A stretch of 64,000 bases of DNA, taken from assembly GCF_000720455.1 (NCBI RefSeq), contig NZ_JOAK01000005.1:372001-436000 (forward strand), given 5' to 3'. The notes beneath the pieces were generated by a model. That model saw only the letters and a list, made by a program, of their open reading frames with translations. It was not told the DNA's origin and did not search any database. Shown piece by piece: positions 42,718-50,954 of the stretch. The position numbers and the translations under genes are program-made. Within the stretch, counting starts at the first letter, position 1, and every line of letters begins with the position of its first letter. The stretch is from Streptomyces virginiae (GTDB taxonomy: Bacteria > Actinomycetota > Actinomycetes > Streptomycetales > Streptomycetaceae).

Positions 42718-43089
42718 AATAGCCCGCCGAATGGCGCCTCAAGTCACCACGTCTGCTCATAGCCTGTCCACCTAAACCCACCTACCCGGTGAATTCACCC
42801 GACACACCTGCGCGATTCCGGGGTACAGTGGTAATGCGCCTGCCGAATACTCGGCGGGCCATCCGAATGAGGATGCCCGGTCGGTGGCCCGATCGGCTCC
42901 AACCGACCGCCCTCGGTGTGGTGCGTACGTCCATGCGTACCGCCTCCCACGAGGGGCCCCCTCAGCGGCAGATGCGCTTGAGCGAAGGCTAGTGGTCCCG
43001 CGCAGCTTCGTACGTGGCAGTACTGCAAGCACAGCACGGTAGGACCCCCCTCGCCGCCTCGCGCCGCGTCTCACAGAAGAGGCAGCACC
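42718..43089 (+). promoter_or_regulatory. Promoter and long leader of the DEAD-box gene
   Basis: In this 372-nt gene-free stretch a TACAGT (-10 like, 42824-42829) predicts a leader of about 255 nt before the helicase. Inside it, an ATG 4 nt after the -10 (42834) opens a 52-codon Arg-rich ORF ending at 42992, possibly an upstream ORF, and there are several short hairpins such as GCCGA/TCGGC. Long leaders are common for RNA helicases that regulate themselves. The rest shows nothing I can name. Confidence 0.4.
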
Positions 43090-45186
43090 CTGACTACGTT
43101 CCGAGACCTCGGGATCTTTCCCGAGACGGCCGAAGCCCTTGAGGCCGTCGGCATTGTGTCCCCCTTCCCGATCCAGGAGATGACCCTCCCCGTCGCCCTT
43201 TCCGGCACGGACGTCATCGGCCAGGCCAAGACCGGTACCGGCAAGACGCTCGGTTTCGGCCTTCCCCTGCTGGAGCGGGTCGTCGTCCCCGCGGACGTCG
43301 AGGCCGGCCGGGCCACGCCCGACCAGCTGACCGACGCCCCGCAGGCCCTCGTGGTGGTTCCGACCCGCGAGCTGTGCACCCAGGTCACCAACGACCTGCT
43401 CACCGCCGGCAAGGTCCGCAACGTCCGCGTCCTGGCCATATACGGCGGCCGCGCCTACGAGCCCCAGGTCGAGGCCCTCAACAAGGGCGTCGACGTGATC
43501 GTCGGCACCCCCGGCCGCCTGCTCGACCTGGCCGGACAGCGCAAGCTCGACCTGTCGCGCGTGCGCGCGCTCGTCCTGGACGAGGCCGACGAGATGCTCG
43601 ACCTGGGCTTCCTGCCCGACGTCGAGAAGATCATGGCCTACCTGCCCGCCAAGCGTCAGACGATGCTGTTCTCGGCGACCATGCCGGGCGCGGTCATCGG
43701 CCTGGCCCGCCGGTACATGACGCAGCCGACGCACATCCGCGCCGTCTCCGAGGACGGCGAGGGCGCGACCGTCGCCAACATCACGCAGCACGTCTTCCGT
43801 GCGCACAACATGGACAAGCCGGAGCTGGTCTCCCGCATCCTGCAGGCCGAGGGCCGCGGCCTGGCCATGATCTTCTGCCGTACCAAGCGCACGGCGGCCG
43901 ACATCGCCGAGCAGCTGGAGCGCCGCGGCTTCGCGTCCGGCGCCGTCCACGGCGACCTGGGCCAGGGCGCGCGCGAGCAGGCCCTGCGCGCGTTCCGCAA
44001 CGGCAAGGTCGACGTGCTGGTGTGCACCGACGTCGCCGCGCGCGGCATCGACGTCGAGGGTGTGACCCACGTCATCAACTACCAGACGCCCGAGGACGAG
44101 AAGACCTTCCTGCACCGTGTGGGCCGTACCGGCCGCGCGGGCAACAAGGGCATCGCCGTCACCCTGGTCGACTGGGACGACATCCCGCGCTGGCAGCTGA
44201 TCAACAAGGCGCTGGAGCTGGACTTCCACGAGCCGGTCGAGACGTACTCCACGTCGCCGCACCTGTTCGAGCAGCTGAACATCCCGGCCGGCACCAAGGG
44301 CATCCTGCCGCGCGCCGAGCGCACGCGGGCCGGCCTGAAGGCCGAGGACCTGGAGGACCTGGGCGAGACCGGCGGCCGCGGTGGCCGTGGCGGCCGCTCC
44401 GCGCAGGCCGCAGTGGTGACCGAGGAGCGTCCGGCCCGTACGCGTACGCCGCGCCAGCGCCGCCGCACGCGCGGCGGGTCCGAGGTCGGCGCCGAGCAGG
44501 AGGCCGTGTCCCCGGTGGCCGAGGCCCCGCAGGCTCCGGCCGCGGGTGACGAGCCGCGCAGGCCGCGCCGCCGCCGGACCCGTGTGGGTGCGGTACCGGT
44601 GCAGTCCGCCCCGGCGGCGGTGGCAGAGGCTCCTGTGGCCGAGGCCGCCGTGGTCGCGGCTCCCGTGGCCGCGGTGACCCCGGTCGCCGAGGAGGCCCCG
44701 GCCAAGCCGCGCCGCGCCCGCGTCCGCAAGGCCGTGGAGAGCGCCCCGGAGCCGGACTTCCAGATGGCCGCGCCCGTCGAGCCGGCTCCCGTCCGGGCGC
44801 GACGACCGCGCCGGGTCGTGGAGACGGCTCCCGAGCCGGACTTCCAGATGGCTCCGCCCGTCGAGCCCGTCAGGGCGCGGCGCACCCGCAAGCCGGCGGC
44901 CGCCGCTGCGGTGACCCCGGTCGCCGAGGCCGCCGTGGCCGTGGCCGAGGCCGTGGAGGCCCCGGCCAAGCCGAAGCGCACCCGCACCCGCAAGGTCGCG
45001 GAGGCCGCTCCGGTGGCCGCCGAGACCGTCGCGGTGGCGGAGGAGGCTGCGGTCAAGCCGAAGCGGACCCGTACCCGCAAGGCCGCGGCCGCGCCGGTCG
45101 CGGAGGCCGTCGCCGTGGCCGAGGAGGCCCCGGTCAAGCCGAAGCGCACCCGCACCCGCAAGGTCGCGGCCGCGCCGGAGGCGTAG
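43090..45186 (+). CDS. DEAD-box RNA helicase with repetitive basic tail
   Basis: A 698-residue DEAD-box helicase. The Q motif FPIQEM, Walker A AKTGTGKT, DEAD (LDEADEML), SAT and HRVGRTGRAG are all intact. The tail (about residues 420-698) has three to four repeats of the KPKRTRTRK type and two copies of PEPDFQMA, probably an RNA-binding or degradosome-tethering tail. Homology starts 22 codons before the first GTG (43156) at LTTFRDLGIF. The only possible start with a ribosome site (GAGG, 7 nt away) is CTG at 43090, since no ATG, GTG or TTG exists between the upstream stop at 42979 and 43156. It is the RhlE-like helicase of this conserved region. Confidence 0.88.
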   Translation: MTTFRDLGIFPETAEALEAVGIVSPFPIQEMTLPVALSGTDVIGQAKTGTGKTLGFGLPLLERVVVPADVEAGRATPDQLTDAPQALVVVPTRELCTQVTNDLLTAGKVRNVRVLAIYGGRAYEPQVEALNKGVDVIVGTPGRLLDLAGQRKLDLSRVRALVLDEADEMLDLGFLPDVEKIMAYLPAKRQTMLFSATMPGAVIGLARRYMTQPTHIRAVSEDGEGATVANITQHVFRAHNMDKPELVSRILQAEGRGLAMIFCRTKRTAADIAEQLERRGFASGAVHGDLGQGAREQALRAFRNGKVDVLVCTDVAARGIDVEGVTHVINYQTPEDEKTFLHRVGRTGRAGNKGIAVTLVDWDDIPRWQLINKALELDFHEPVETYSTSPHLFEQLNIPAGTKGILPRAERTRAGLKAEDLEDLGETGGRGGRGGRSAQAAVVTEERPARTRTPRQRRRTRGGSEVGAEQEAVSPVAEAPQAPAAGDEPRRPRRRRTRVGAVPVQSAPAAVAEAPVAEAAVVAAPVAAVTPVAEEAPAKPRRARVRKAVESAPEPDFQMAAPVEPAPVRARRPRRVVETAPEPDFQMAPPVEPVRARRTRKPAAAAAVTPVAEAAVAVAEAVEAPAKPKRTRTRKVAEAAPVAAETVAVAEEAAVKPKRTRTRKAAAAPVAEAVAVAEEAPVKPKRTRTRKVAAAPEA

Positions 45187-45201
45187 GACCACAGCACCGC
45201 A

Positions 45202-45243
45202 CCGACGGCCCCGGCCCCCTTCCGAGGGGGCCGGGGCCGTCGG
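45202..45243 (+). terminator. Strong terminator after the DEAD-box gene
   Basis: A perfect 19-bp stem of CCGACGGCCCCGGCCCCCT type with a TCCG loop lies 15 nt after the helicase stop. Confidence 0.85.
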
Positions 45244-45276
45244 CGTACCCGGGCTGTGCCATGGGCTACGGGCCGG

Positions 45277-45282
45277 TAACCT
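45277..45282 (+). promoter_or_regulatory. -10 element for a leaderless transcript
   Basis: TAACCT lies exactly 6 nt before the alpha/beta hydrolase ATG at 45289 and there is no ribosome site, so the mRNA probably starts at the A of the ATG. Confidence 0.5.
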
Positions 45283-45288
45283 CGGGCC

Positions 45289-46146
45289 ATGAGCAAGCCC
45301 CCGCGCCTTACGCTGCCGTCCGTCGCCCGTGCGTACCGCCTCTCCACCGACCGCGGTTCCTTCGCCGTGCACGAGGCCGGGGAGCCGGTCCGCGGCACCG
45401 CCCTGCTGGTCCCGGGCTTCACGGGCAGCAAGGAGGACTTCATCGCCCTGCTGGAGCCGCTGGCCGCCGCCGGTTACCGGGTCGTCGCCGTCGACGGGCG
45501 AGGCCAGTACGAGACGCCCGGCCCGCGCGAGGAGTCTGCGTACGGCCTGGAGGAGCTGGCGCGCGACCTGCTCGCGCAGGTCCGCGCGCTGGGCGCCGGC
45601 CCGGTGCACCTGGTCGGCCACTCGCTCGGCGGGCTGATCTCGCGCGCCGCCGTGCTCCGCGACCCGGCGCCCTTCGCCTCGCTCACCCTGCTGAGCAGCG
45701 GGCCGGCGGCGATCGCCGAGGAGCAGCAGGCGCGTACGAAGCTGCTGGTCGCGGCGCTGGAGGCGATGGGCGACGACATGCCGGGGATCTGGGCGGCGAT
45801 GCGGGCCCACGACCCGCAGGACGCGGCCCAGGACTCCCCCGAGCTGACGCACTTCCTGCGCGAGCGGTGGTTGGCCACCGTGCCCGAACAGCTGATCGTC
45901 ACGGGCCGGGCCCTGATCTGCGAGCCCGACCGGGTGGACGAGCTCAGCCGGGTCGGGCTGGCGAAGCTGGTGCTGTCGGGGGCCGTGGACTACGCCTGGC
46001 CGGTCCCGCTGATGGACGCGATGGCCGAGCGGCTGGGCGCGCGGCGGGTGGTCGTACCGGGGACCGAGCATTCCCCGAACGCCGAGGACCCGGCGGCCAC
46101 GGCCGCCGCGCTGGCCTCGTTCTGGGCCGCCGCCACCGACATGTAG
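45289..46146 (+). CDS. Alpha/beta hydrolase
   Basis: A 285-residue alpha/beta hydrolase. The HG-like strand is LLVPGFTGSKEDF (about residue 40), the nucleophile elbow VGHSLGG (Ser near 110), a His in GTEHSPNAEDP near 265 and Asp in GAVDYAWPVPL. There is no signal peptide. Catalytic Ser, Asp and His are all in the expected order, so it is an intact enzyme. The substrate is unknown. The ATG at 45289 sits 6 nt after a -10 element, which suggests leaderless translation. It is monocistronic between two hairpins. Confidence 0.87.
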   Translation: MSKPPRLTLPSVARAYRLSTDRGSFAVHEAGEPVRGTALLVPGFTGSKEDFIALLEPLAAAGYRVVAVDGRGQYETPGPREESAYGLEELARDLLAQVRALGAGPVHLVGHSLGGLISRAAVLRDPAPFASLTLLSSGPAAIAEEQQARTKLLVAALEAMGDDMPGIWAAMRAHDPQDAAQDSPELTHFLRERWLATVPEQLIVTGRALICEPDRVDELSRVGLAKLVLSGAVDYAWPVPLMDAMAERLGARRVVVPGTEHSPNAEDPAATAAALASFWAAATDM

Positions 46147-46175
46147 TTAGCCAGTCAAAAAATTTCCTTAGCGTA

Positions 46176-46202
46176 GGGAATGATTGCGGCCTACACTTCG
46201 TT
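46176..46202 (+). promoter_or_regulatory. SigR-type promoter of a 50-residue protein
   Basis: GGGAAT (46176-46181), 18 nt, GTT (46200-46202): an exact SigR consensus. Transcription from about 46209 would leave about 34 nt to the GTG of the small protein. An A/T-rich patch precedes it. Confidence 0.72.
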
Positions 46203-46242
46203 GAACCAGTGCAAGGAGAACACTGACGAAGGGAGAAGCCCC

Positions 46243-46395
46243 GTGCGCTTCGAGATTCTGCGCCTGGACGACGTCGACGGGACCGCCGTGGACAGCACCG
46301 TCGTGGACGCGGCCTCCGTCAACCGGATCGTGCAGCAGGCCGCTTACGTCGGCCAGCGCATCCTGATCCGACCGGCCGAGAGCGCGTCCATCTGA
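46243..46395 (+). CDS. Conserved 50-residue small protein
   Basis: A 50-residue protein (VRFEILRLDDVDGTAVDSTV at the start) with a GTG start at 46243 and GGGAGAAG 5 nt upstream. It is acidic in the middle and ends with QRILIRPAESASI. There are no Cys residues. It is likely a beta-hairpin-like or partly unfolded adaptor. A SigR-type promoter precedes it, so it may belong to the thiol-stress response; nothing else ties it to a function. It is followed by a strong hairpin. Confidence 0.75.
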   Translation: MRFEILRLDDVDGTAVDSTVVDAASVNRIVQQAAYVGQRILIRPAESASI

Positions 46396-46415
46396 CGCTC
46401 CGCGCGAAACGTTCA

Positions 46416-46445
46416 CGCCCCCGCACCGGGACCGGTGCGGGGGCG
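46416..46445. terminator. Bidirectional terminator hairpin
   Basis: A 14-bp perfect inverted repeat (CGCCCCCGCACCGG) with almost no spacer between the convergent small-protein and marC genes. Confidence 0.8.
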
Positions 46446-46482
46446 TTCGCGTGCCTGCGGGCGCGCGGGCGGCGCGGGGCGG

Positions 46483-47088
46483 TCAGGCTCCCTGGACCAC
46501 CTGGAGCACGCCGTTGATGATCTGCTGGACGGCGATCGCCGACAGCATCATGCCGGCGAGCCGGGTCACGAGGACGACGCCGCCGTCCTTGATGACCCGG
46601 ATGATCACCAGCGAGTAGCGCATGGTGATCCACAGCACGACGTGCATGGCGATGATCGCGGCCCAGACCGAGACCTGGCCGGCCGCCCCGTCCGCCTTCT
46701 GCACGGCCAGGATGACGGAGACGATCGCACCGGGCCCGGCCAGCAGCGGCATCCCCAGCGGCACCAGGGCGACGTTCACGTCCTTGGTCTGCTTGGGCTC
46801 GTCGGTCTTGCCGGTGAGCAGGTCGAGCGCGATGAGCAGGAGCAGCAGACCGCCGGCGATCATCAGCGCCGGGACGGAGACGTGCAGGTAGTCGAGGATC
46901 TGCTGACCGCAGATGCCGAAGACCGCGATGACGCCGAAGGCCACGCAGACGGCCTGCCAGGCCATGCGGCGCTGCACCTTGACGGGACGGCCGGAGGTCA
47001 GCGCCAGGAAGATCGGCGTGATCCCCGGGGGGTCCATAATCACAAAAAGGGTGAGAAAAAGGGATCCGAAGACGGCGAAGTCGAACAC
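46483..47088 (-). CDS. marC: MarC-family membrane protein
   Basis: A 201-residue MarC/YchE family (NAAT) protein with six hydrophobic segments. The family motifs DPPGITPIFLALT (about 19) and PLGMPLLAGPGAIVSV (about 107) are intact. MarC proteins are often called antibiotic-resistance proteins, but genetic evidence does not support that; some transport small amino acids. It starts at a GTG (47088) with a weak AAGG site. It is downstream of the PHP phosphoesterase gene (75 nt) and convergent to the small protein. Confidence 0.9.
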   Translation of the reverse strand: MFDFAVFGSLFLTLFVIMDPPGITPIFLALTSGRPVKVQRRMAWQAVCVAFGVIAVFGICGQQILDYLHVSVPALMIAGGLLLLLIALDLLTGKTDEPKQTKDVNVALVPLGMPLLAGPGAIVSVILAVQKADGAAGQVSVWAAIIAMHVVLWITMRYSLVIIRVIKDGGVVLVTRLAGMMLSAIAVQQIINGVLQVVQGA

Positions 47089-47163
47089 AGTGATGCCTTG
47101 CAGGAGAGAGGGGTGTCGCGAAGAAGAAGTGAGGACCGGTGGAGCGGGCCGCAGCGCGGCCGG

Positions 47164-48027
47164 TCAGCGCTCGCGTCCGCCGGCGCCGGGCACGGGGAAG
47201 GCCCCGGTCGCGCGGCGCGTGATCTCGCCGTAGATCTCGGGGTCGGTCGTGTACTCGCCGAGACGGCAGGTCTTGCGGCTGCCGTGGTAGTCGCTGGAAC
47301 CGGTGGTCAGCAGGCCGAGGTCCGCCGCCAGGCCGCGCAGCCGCGCGCGGGTGTCGGCGTCGTGGTCCATGTGGTCCACCTCGATGCCGTCCAGGCCCGC
47401 GGCCGCCAGCGCGGCTATCGCGGACTCCGGCACGCACCGGCCGCGCTTGACGGCGGCGGGGTGCGCGAGGACGGTGACGCCGCCGGCCGCCTTGACCAGG
47501 CGCACGGCGTCGAAGGGGTCGAGCTCGTGCTTCTCGGCGTACGCGCGGCCGCCGTCGGCGAGCCAGTCCGGCGTGAAGGCGTCCGAGACGGTGGGTACGA
47601 CGCCCAGCTCGACGAGGGCTGTGGCGATGTGCGGCCGGCCGACCGAACCGTCCCCGGCGATCCGCGCCACCTGCTCCCAGGTGACGTCCACGCCGAGGTC
47701 ACGGAGCTTGCCGACCATGGTCCGGGCCCGCGGGACCCGGTCGTCGCGGACGAGTTCCCGCTCACGGGCCAGCTCGGGCTCCTCGGGGTCGAAGAGGTAG
47801 GCGAGCATGTGCACGCCGACCCCGTCGAGCCGGCAGGACAGCTCGGCGCCGGTCACCAGCGTCAGTCCGGCGGGAAGCGCCGCGAGGGCCTCGCCGTACC
47901 CGCCCACGGTGTCGTGGTCGGTCAGCGCGACCACGTCCAGCCCGGCGCCGGCGGCGTTGCGGACCAGCTCGGCGGGGGTGTCCGTACCGTCGGACGCCGT
48001 GGAGTGCGCGTGCAGGTCGATGCGCAC
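47164..48027 (-). CDS. PHP-domain phosphoesterase (TrpH/YciV type)
   Basis: A 287-residue PHP domain protein. Metal ligands are in DLHAHSTASDGTDTP (first His pair), LTDHDT (Asp/His), VTGAELSC (Glu) and a late STDYHGS-like GSSDYHGS. The family includes the RNase AM/3',5'-nucleoside bisphosphate phosphatase of E. coli, which acts on pAp and RNA 5' ends. The start is GTG 48027, 8 nt after a GGAG site; an upstream GTG (48063) adds unconserved residues. It is upstream of marC and downstream of the DUF6758 gene on the same strand. Confidence 0.88.
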   Translation of the reverse strand: MRIDLHAHSTASDGTDTPAELVRNAAGAGLDVVALTDHDTVGGYGEALAALPAGLTLVTGAELSCRLDGVGVHMLAYLFDPEEPELARERELVRDDRVPRARTMVGKLRDLGVDVTWEQVARIAGDGSVGRPHIATALVELGVVPTVSDAFTPDWLADGGRAYAEKHELDPFDAVRLVKAAGGVTVLAHPAAVKRGRCVPESAIAALAAAGLDGIEVDHMDHDADTRARLRGLAADLGLLTTGSSDYHGSRKTCRLGEYTTDPEIYGEITRRATGAFPVPGAGGRER

Positions 48028-48129
48028 AGCGGGGCTCCATGGGTCGTGCGTACGGGGGGACACCCCAGGATAACCGGGCGGAAGGTCCGGTTTCGCCGGA
48101 AGGATCTACGCGGGGACGCCCGGAGCGAT

Positions 48130-48774
48130 CTAGGACGGACCCAGGATGCGCGGGCTCAGGGCCCCGCACGGGAGGAGTTCGACCTCGGCGCCCCCTTCGC
48201 GCAGGTCGGTCAGGACCAGCTCGTCGTACAGCAGGAGCCCCGACTGCTGCGGCCAGACGATCGCCCACAGCCACAGGCCGCGCGCCTCCCCGGCGAAGAC
48301 GGCCCGGTCGTCCGGGCCTCCGCCCACGTGCCACAGCGGTGTCGGGCGGCCCGCCGCGACCACCTTGGTGTGGGGCGGCCCGGCCATGTTGATGGACGGG
48401 CCGGGGTCGGGGCCGTCGATCCCCGCGTACCGCGCGCCGAGGCCGACGCCCAGCTCCTCCGCGATCAGCAGCAGCTCCCCCATGCCGCCCACCGGTCCGG
48501 GACCCGAGCAGGCGACCACCGTCGCCCGGCCCCCGCTGCGGTCGTCACCGGCGGACGCCACTCCGGTGAACAGCCAGCCCAGCGGCAGCGGCCACGGCAT
48601 CCACACGGGCACCCGCGCCCGGTGCACGACCACGCCCAGGCCCTCCACGCTCGGCGGGATGACGGGTTGCAGGGGGTGGACGGCGCCGTGCACCGCGCAC
48701 TGCCAGGAGTCGGAGAAGAGTCCGGGCGCCCTGACCCGGCCACCGCACTTCGGGCAACTTGGTTCACCCCTCAT
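48130..48774 (-). CDS. DUF6758-type zinc-finger protein
   Basis: A 214-residue protein starting MRGEPSCPKCGGRVRAPG; CPKC plus a later Cys/His (WQCAVHG) form a small N-terminal zinc finger. The rest contains Gly/Pro/Trp-rich strands (VWMPWPLPLGWLFTG, LWHVGGGPDD) typical of a family known only in actinobacteria. I place it in DUF6758 from recollection of similar sequences. No membrane segment. It precedes the PHP gene by 102 nt and follows the SUFU-domain gene by 60 nt. Function is unknown. Confidence 0.72.
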   Translation of the reverse strand: MRGEPSCPKCGGRVRAPGLFSDSWQCAVHGAVHPLQPVIPPSVEGLGVVVHRARVPVWMPWPLPLGWLFTGVASAGDDRSGGRATVVACSGPGPVGGMGELLLIAEELGVGLGARYAGIDGPDPGPSINMAGPPHTKVVAAGRPTPLWHVGGGPDDRAVFAGEARGLWLWAIVWPQQSGLLLYDELVLTDLREGGAEVELLPCGALSPRILGPS

Positions 48775-48834
48775 AGGTAGCCACGCTCCTCCCCGCCCGG
48801 CCGCCAGTCAAGGCACGGTCACCCGTCCGGGCTG

Positions 48835-49419
48835 TCAGTCCAGTGCGACAGCGCTACGCAGAGGGTCCCTCAGGTCCGTTCCGCGCGCGAGCCAGCGCTC
48901 CTGCAGGGCGGCCGCGCCGTGGACCCGCTTCCAGGCCGCCTCGTTCGCCGTCATCGGCAGCAGCGGCAGGAACCTCACCGGTTCCATGGGCTCGTCGAGG
49001 TCCAGGTCCTCCACCAGCCCGCCCGGTTCCGCCACGAGGACGGAGCTGAACGGCGCCCCCTCCCACAGCGGCTCGCCCACGTCGAGCGAGGCACCCGGGG
49101 CCACGACCAGCCCCTCGACCTGGGGGGAGGCGGCGAGCACCGCGAGCGGCCTGAGCAGTTTGTCGGTGTCCGCCAGCCCCGCCCGTACGGTCAGCACCAG
49201 TTCGGCGCGCGGGCCGCGTACGGGGTCGGCGACCACGGCGGTCGGATCGGTCATCGGGTTCGCGGACATCCCGAGGGTCGCGTACCGGACGAGGTCGCCC
49301 TCGGCGAAACGGAGTACCTCGATGCGGTCGGTGCCCAGGAAGGTGACGGCGGCGCGGGCGTCGGGTTCACCGAACGCGGTGCGCAGCCGGGCCTCGACGA
49401 GGGCCAGAATTTCTGCCAT
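48835..49419 (-). CDS. Suppressor-of-fused (SUFU) domain protein
   Basis: A 194-residue protein matching the bacterial SUFU-like domain (PF05076): IEVLRFAEGDLVRYATLGMS, ELVLTVRAG and LLPMTANEAAWKRVHG with a downstream LRSAVALD. Bacterial SUFU proteins are often found as immunity or adaptor-like proteins; no toxin is adjacent here, so a housekeeping role is likelier. Its ATG (49419) faces the 377-nt region upstream of corA. Confidence 0.83.
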   Translation of the reverse strand: MAEILALVEARLRTAFGEPDARAAVTFLGTDRIEVLRFAEGDLVRYATLGMSANPMTDPTAVVADPVRGPRAELVLTVRAGLADTDKLLRPLAVLAASPQVEGLVVAPGASLDVGEPLWEGAPFSSVLVAEPGGLVEDLDLDEPMEPVRFLPLLPMTANEAAWKRVHGAAALQERWLARGTDLRDPLRSAVALD

Positions 49420-49795
49420 GCAGCGAGCATAGAACTCGTATCAGCCGGGTAAAGGGCGGGTCTTGACCATCCGTCGGCTGATAGTGTTGACAGCTGTTCG
49501 GGGCCGCACGCAGAAGCGTTGTTTCAAGGCCCCGGAGACAGGACGTCCCCCACGGGGGACCGGCCGGAGGAGGTGGGGCTGCGGTGGACCGAAGTCGATC
49601 GTGCAGTACCAATCGCTCTTCCGCTTCTCCGGCGGGCGCTTCCCGCCCTCTGTGATCTTCTGATCAGTAGAAGAGCGACGGCAGAACGTTGTCCTCCCGT
49701 CCTGTTCCCTCCCGCCTGCCCGGGCCTGCCCGCCCCGCGTGTCGGAGGGTCTCCCACCCGTACGGTCCGCAGCCGTGCGTGCGAAGGAGCCTGCC
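49420..49795. other. 376-nt non-coding stretch before corA
   Basis: No gene is supported here. Open frames on both strands (for example 49463-49663) lack a ribosome site and normal codon bias. It holds a small GTCCCCC/GGGGGAC hairpin near 49544 and, at its end, a three-way-junction-like element (49613-49678), described separately. It may serve as the promoter region of SUFU and corA. Confidence 0.5.
49613..49678 (+). ncRNA. Predicted structured element upstream of corA
   Basis: A perfect 9-bp outer stem (TCGCTCTTC at 49613-49621, GAAGAGCGA at 49670-49678) encloses two perfect hairpins, GGCGGG/CCCGCC (49631-49647) and TGATC/GATCA (49653-49666). This is a three-way-junction layout of 66 nt, ending 117 nt before the corA ATG. 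It could be a leader riboregulator or cis-acting element; strand and function are inferred from position. Confidence 0.45.
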
Positions 49796-50911
49796 ATGTC
49801 GATGCTGCCCTACCTGCGCGCGGCCGTACGCCCGTCCCTGCGCAAGTCCACCCCCGTACAGCCCGGCTACGACGCGACCCGCGACCCGTCGGCGAGCAGC
49901 GCGGTGGTCGACTGCGCCGTGTACCGCGACGGCCGCCGGGTGCTGGGCCCGGCCTGTCTGACGCCCCGTGAGGCGATCCGCCGGGTCCGCGAGGACGGCG
50001 GCTTCGCGTGGATCGGCCTGCACGAGCCGACGGAGGCCGAGTTCGCGGGGATCGCCGCCACCTTCGGCCTGCACCCGCTGGCCGTCGAGGACGCGGTGCA
50101 CGCCCACCAGCGGCCGAAGCTGGAGCGCTACGACGACACCCTCTTCACCGTCTTCAAGACGATCCACTACGTGGAGCACGCCGAACTGACCGCCACCAGC
50201 GAGGTGGTGGAGACGGGCGAGGTGATGTGTTTCACCGGCCCGGACTTCGTCATCACCGTCCGGCACGGCGGCCAGGGCTCCCTCAAGGGGCTGCGCCACC
50301 GCCTCCAGGACGACCCCGAGCTGCTGTCCAAGGGTCCCTCGTCCGTCCTGCACTCCATCGCCGACCACGTCGTCGACGGCTACATCGCGGTCGCGGCGGC
50401 GATGCAGGACGACATCGACGAGGTGGAGAGCGAGGTCTTCGCCGCCCCCGCCAAGGGCAGCGCGCGCGGTGGCGACGCGGGCCGGATCTACCAGCTCAAG
50501 CGCGAGGTGCTGGAGTTCAAGCGGGCCGTCTCGCCGCTGCTGCGGCCGATGGAGCTGCTGAGCGAGCGGCCGATGCGGCTGGTGGACCCCGACATCCAGA
50601 AGTACTTCCGGGACGTGGCCGACCACCTCGCGCGGGTGCACGAGCAGGTGGTGGGCTTCGACGAACTCCTGAACTCGATCCTCCAGGCCAACCTCGCGCA
50701 GGCGACGGTCGCCCAGAACGAGGACATGCGCAAGATCACCTCCTGGGCGGCCATCATCGCCGTCCCGACGATGATCTGCGGGGTGTACGGGATGAACTTC
50801 GACCACATGCCCGAGCTCCGGTGGGAGTACGGCTACCCGACGGTGATGGCGGCGATCTTCGGTGCCTGCTTCACCATCCACCGGGCGCTGCGCCGCAACG
50901 GCTGGCTGTAG
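49796..50911 (+). CDS. corA: CorA-family magnesium/cobalt channel
   Basis: A 371-residue CorA-type divalent-cation channel. The long cytosolic N-terminal domain includes the acidic-basic helical funnel; two C-terminal spans (about 310-330 and 342-362) are separated by the signature YGMNF (GMN). It forms pentamers that import Mg2+ down the potential. The ATG at 49796 has AAGGAG 6 nt upstream. A structured element lies 118 nt upstream and could sense Mg2+ or another ligand, though no known riboswitch is recognised. The next gene is 43 nt downstream. A corA gene follows mrp in mycobacteria as well. Confidence 0.93.
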   Translation: MSMLPYLRAAVRPSLRKSTPVQPGYDATRDPSASSAVVDCAVYRDGRRVLGPACLTPREAIRRVREDGGFAWIGLHEPTEAEFAGIAATFGLHPLAVEDAVHAHQRPKLERYDDTLFTVFKTIHYVEHAELTATSEVVETGEVMCFTGPDFVITVRHGGQGSLKGLRHRLQDDPELLSKGPSSVLHSIADHVVDGYIAVAAAMQDDIDEVESEVFAAPAKGSARGGDAGRIYQLKREVLEFKRAVSPLLRPMELLSERPMRLVDPDIQKYFRDVADHLARVHEQVVGFDELLNSILQANLAQATVAQNEDMRKITSWAAIIAVPTMICGVYGMNFDHMPELRWEYGYPTVMAAIFGACFTIHRALRRNGWL

Positions 50912-50942
50912 GACCCGAAGGGGGACCCGCACGGCGACCCCC

Positions 50943-50948
50943 TACCCT
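50943..50948 (+). promoter_or_regulatory. -10 element for a leaderless transcript
   Basis: TACCCT is exactly 6 nt before the ATG of the following gene and no ribosome site is visible, so a leaderless mRNA is likely. Confidence 0.5.
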
Positions 50949-50954
50949 GTCCGC

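Noticed and set aside
49463..49663. 67-codon plus-strand ORF before corA
   Set aside because: Low coding bias and start without ribosome site; covers the junction element.
49441..49797. 118-codon minus-strand ORF before corA
   Set aside because: No ribosome site, poor third-position bias, and overlaps a structured region; likely spurious.
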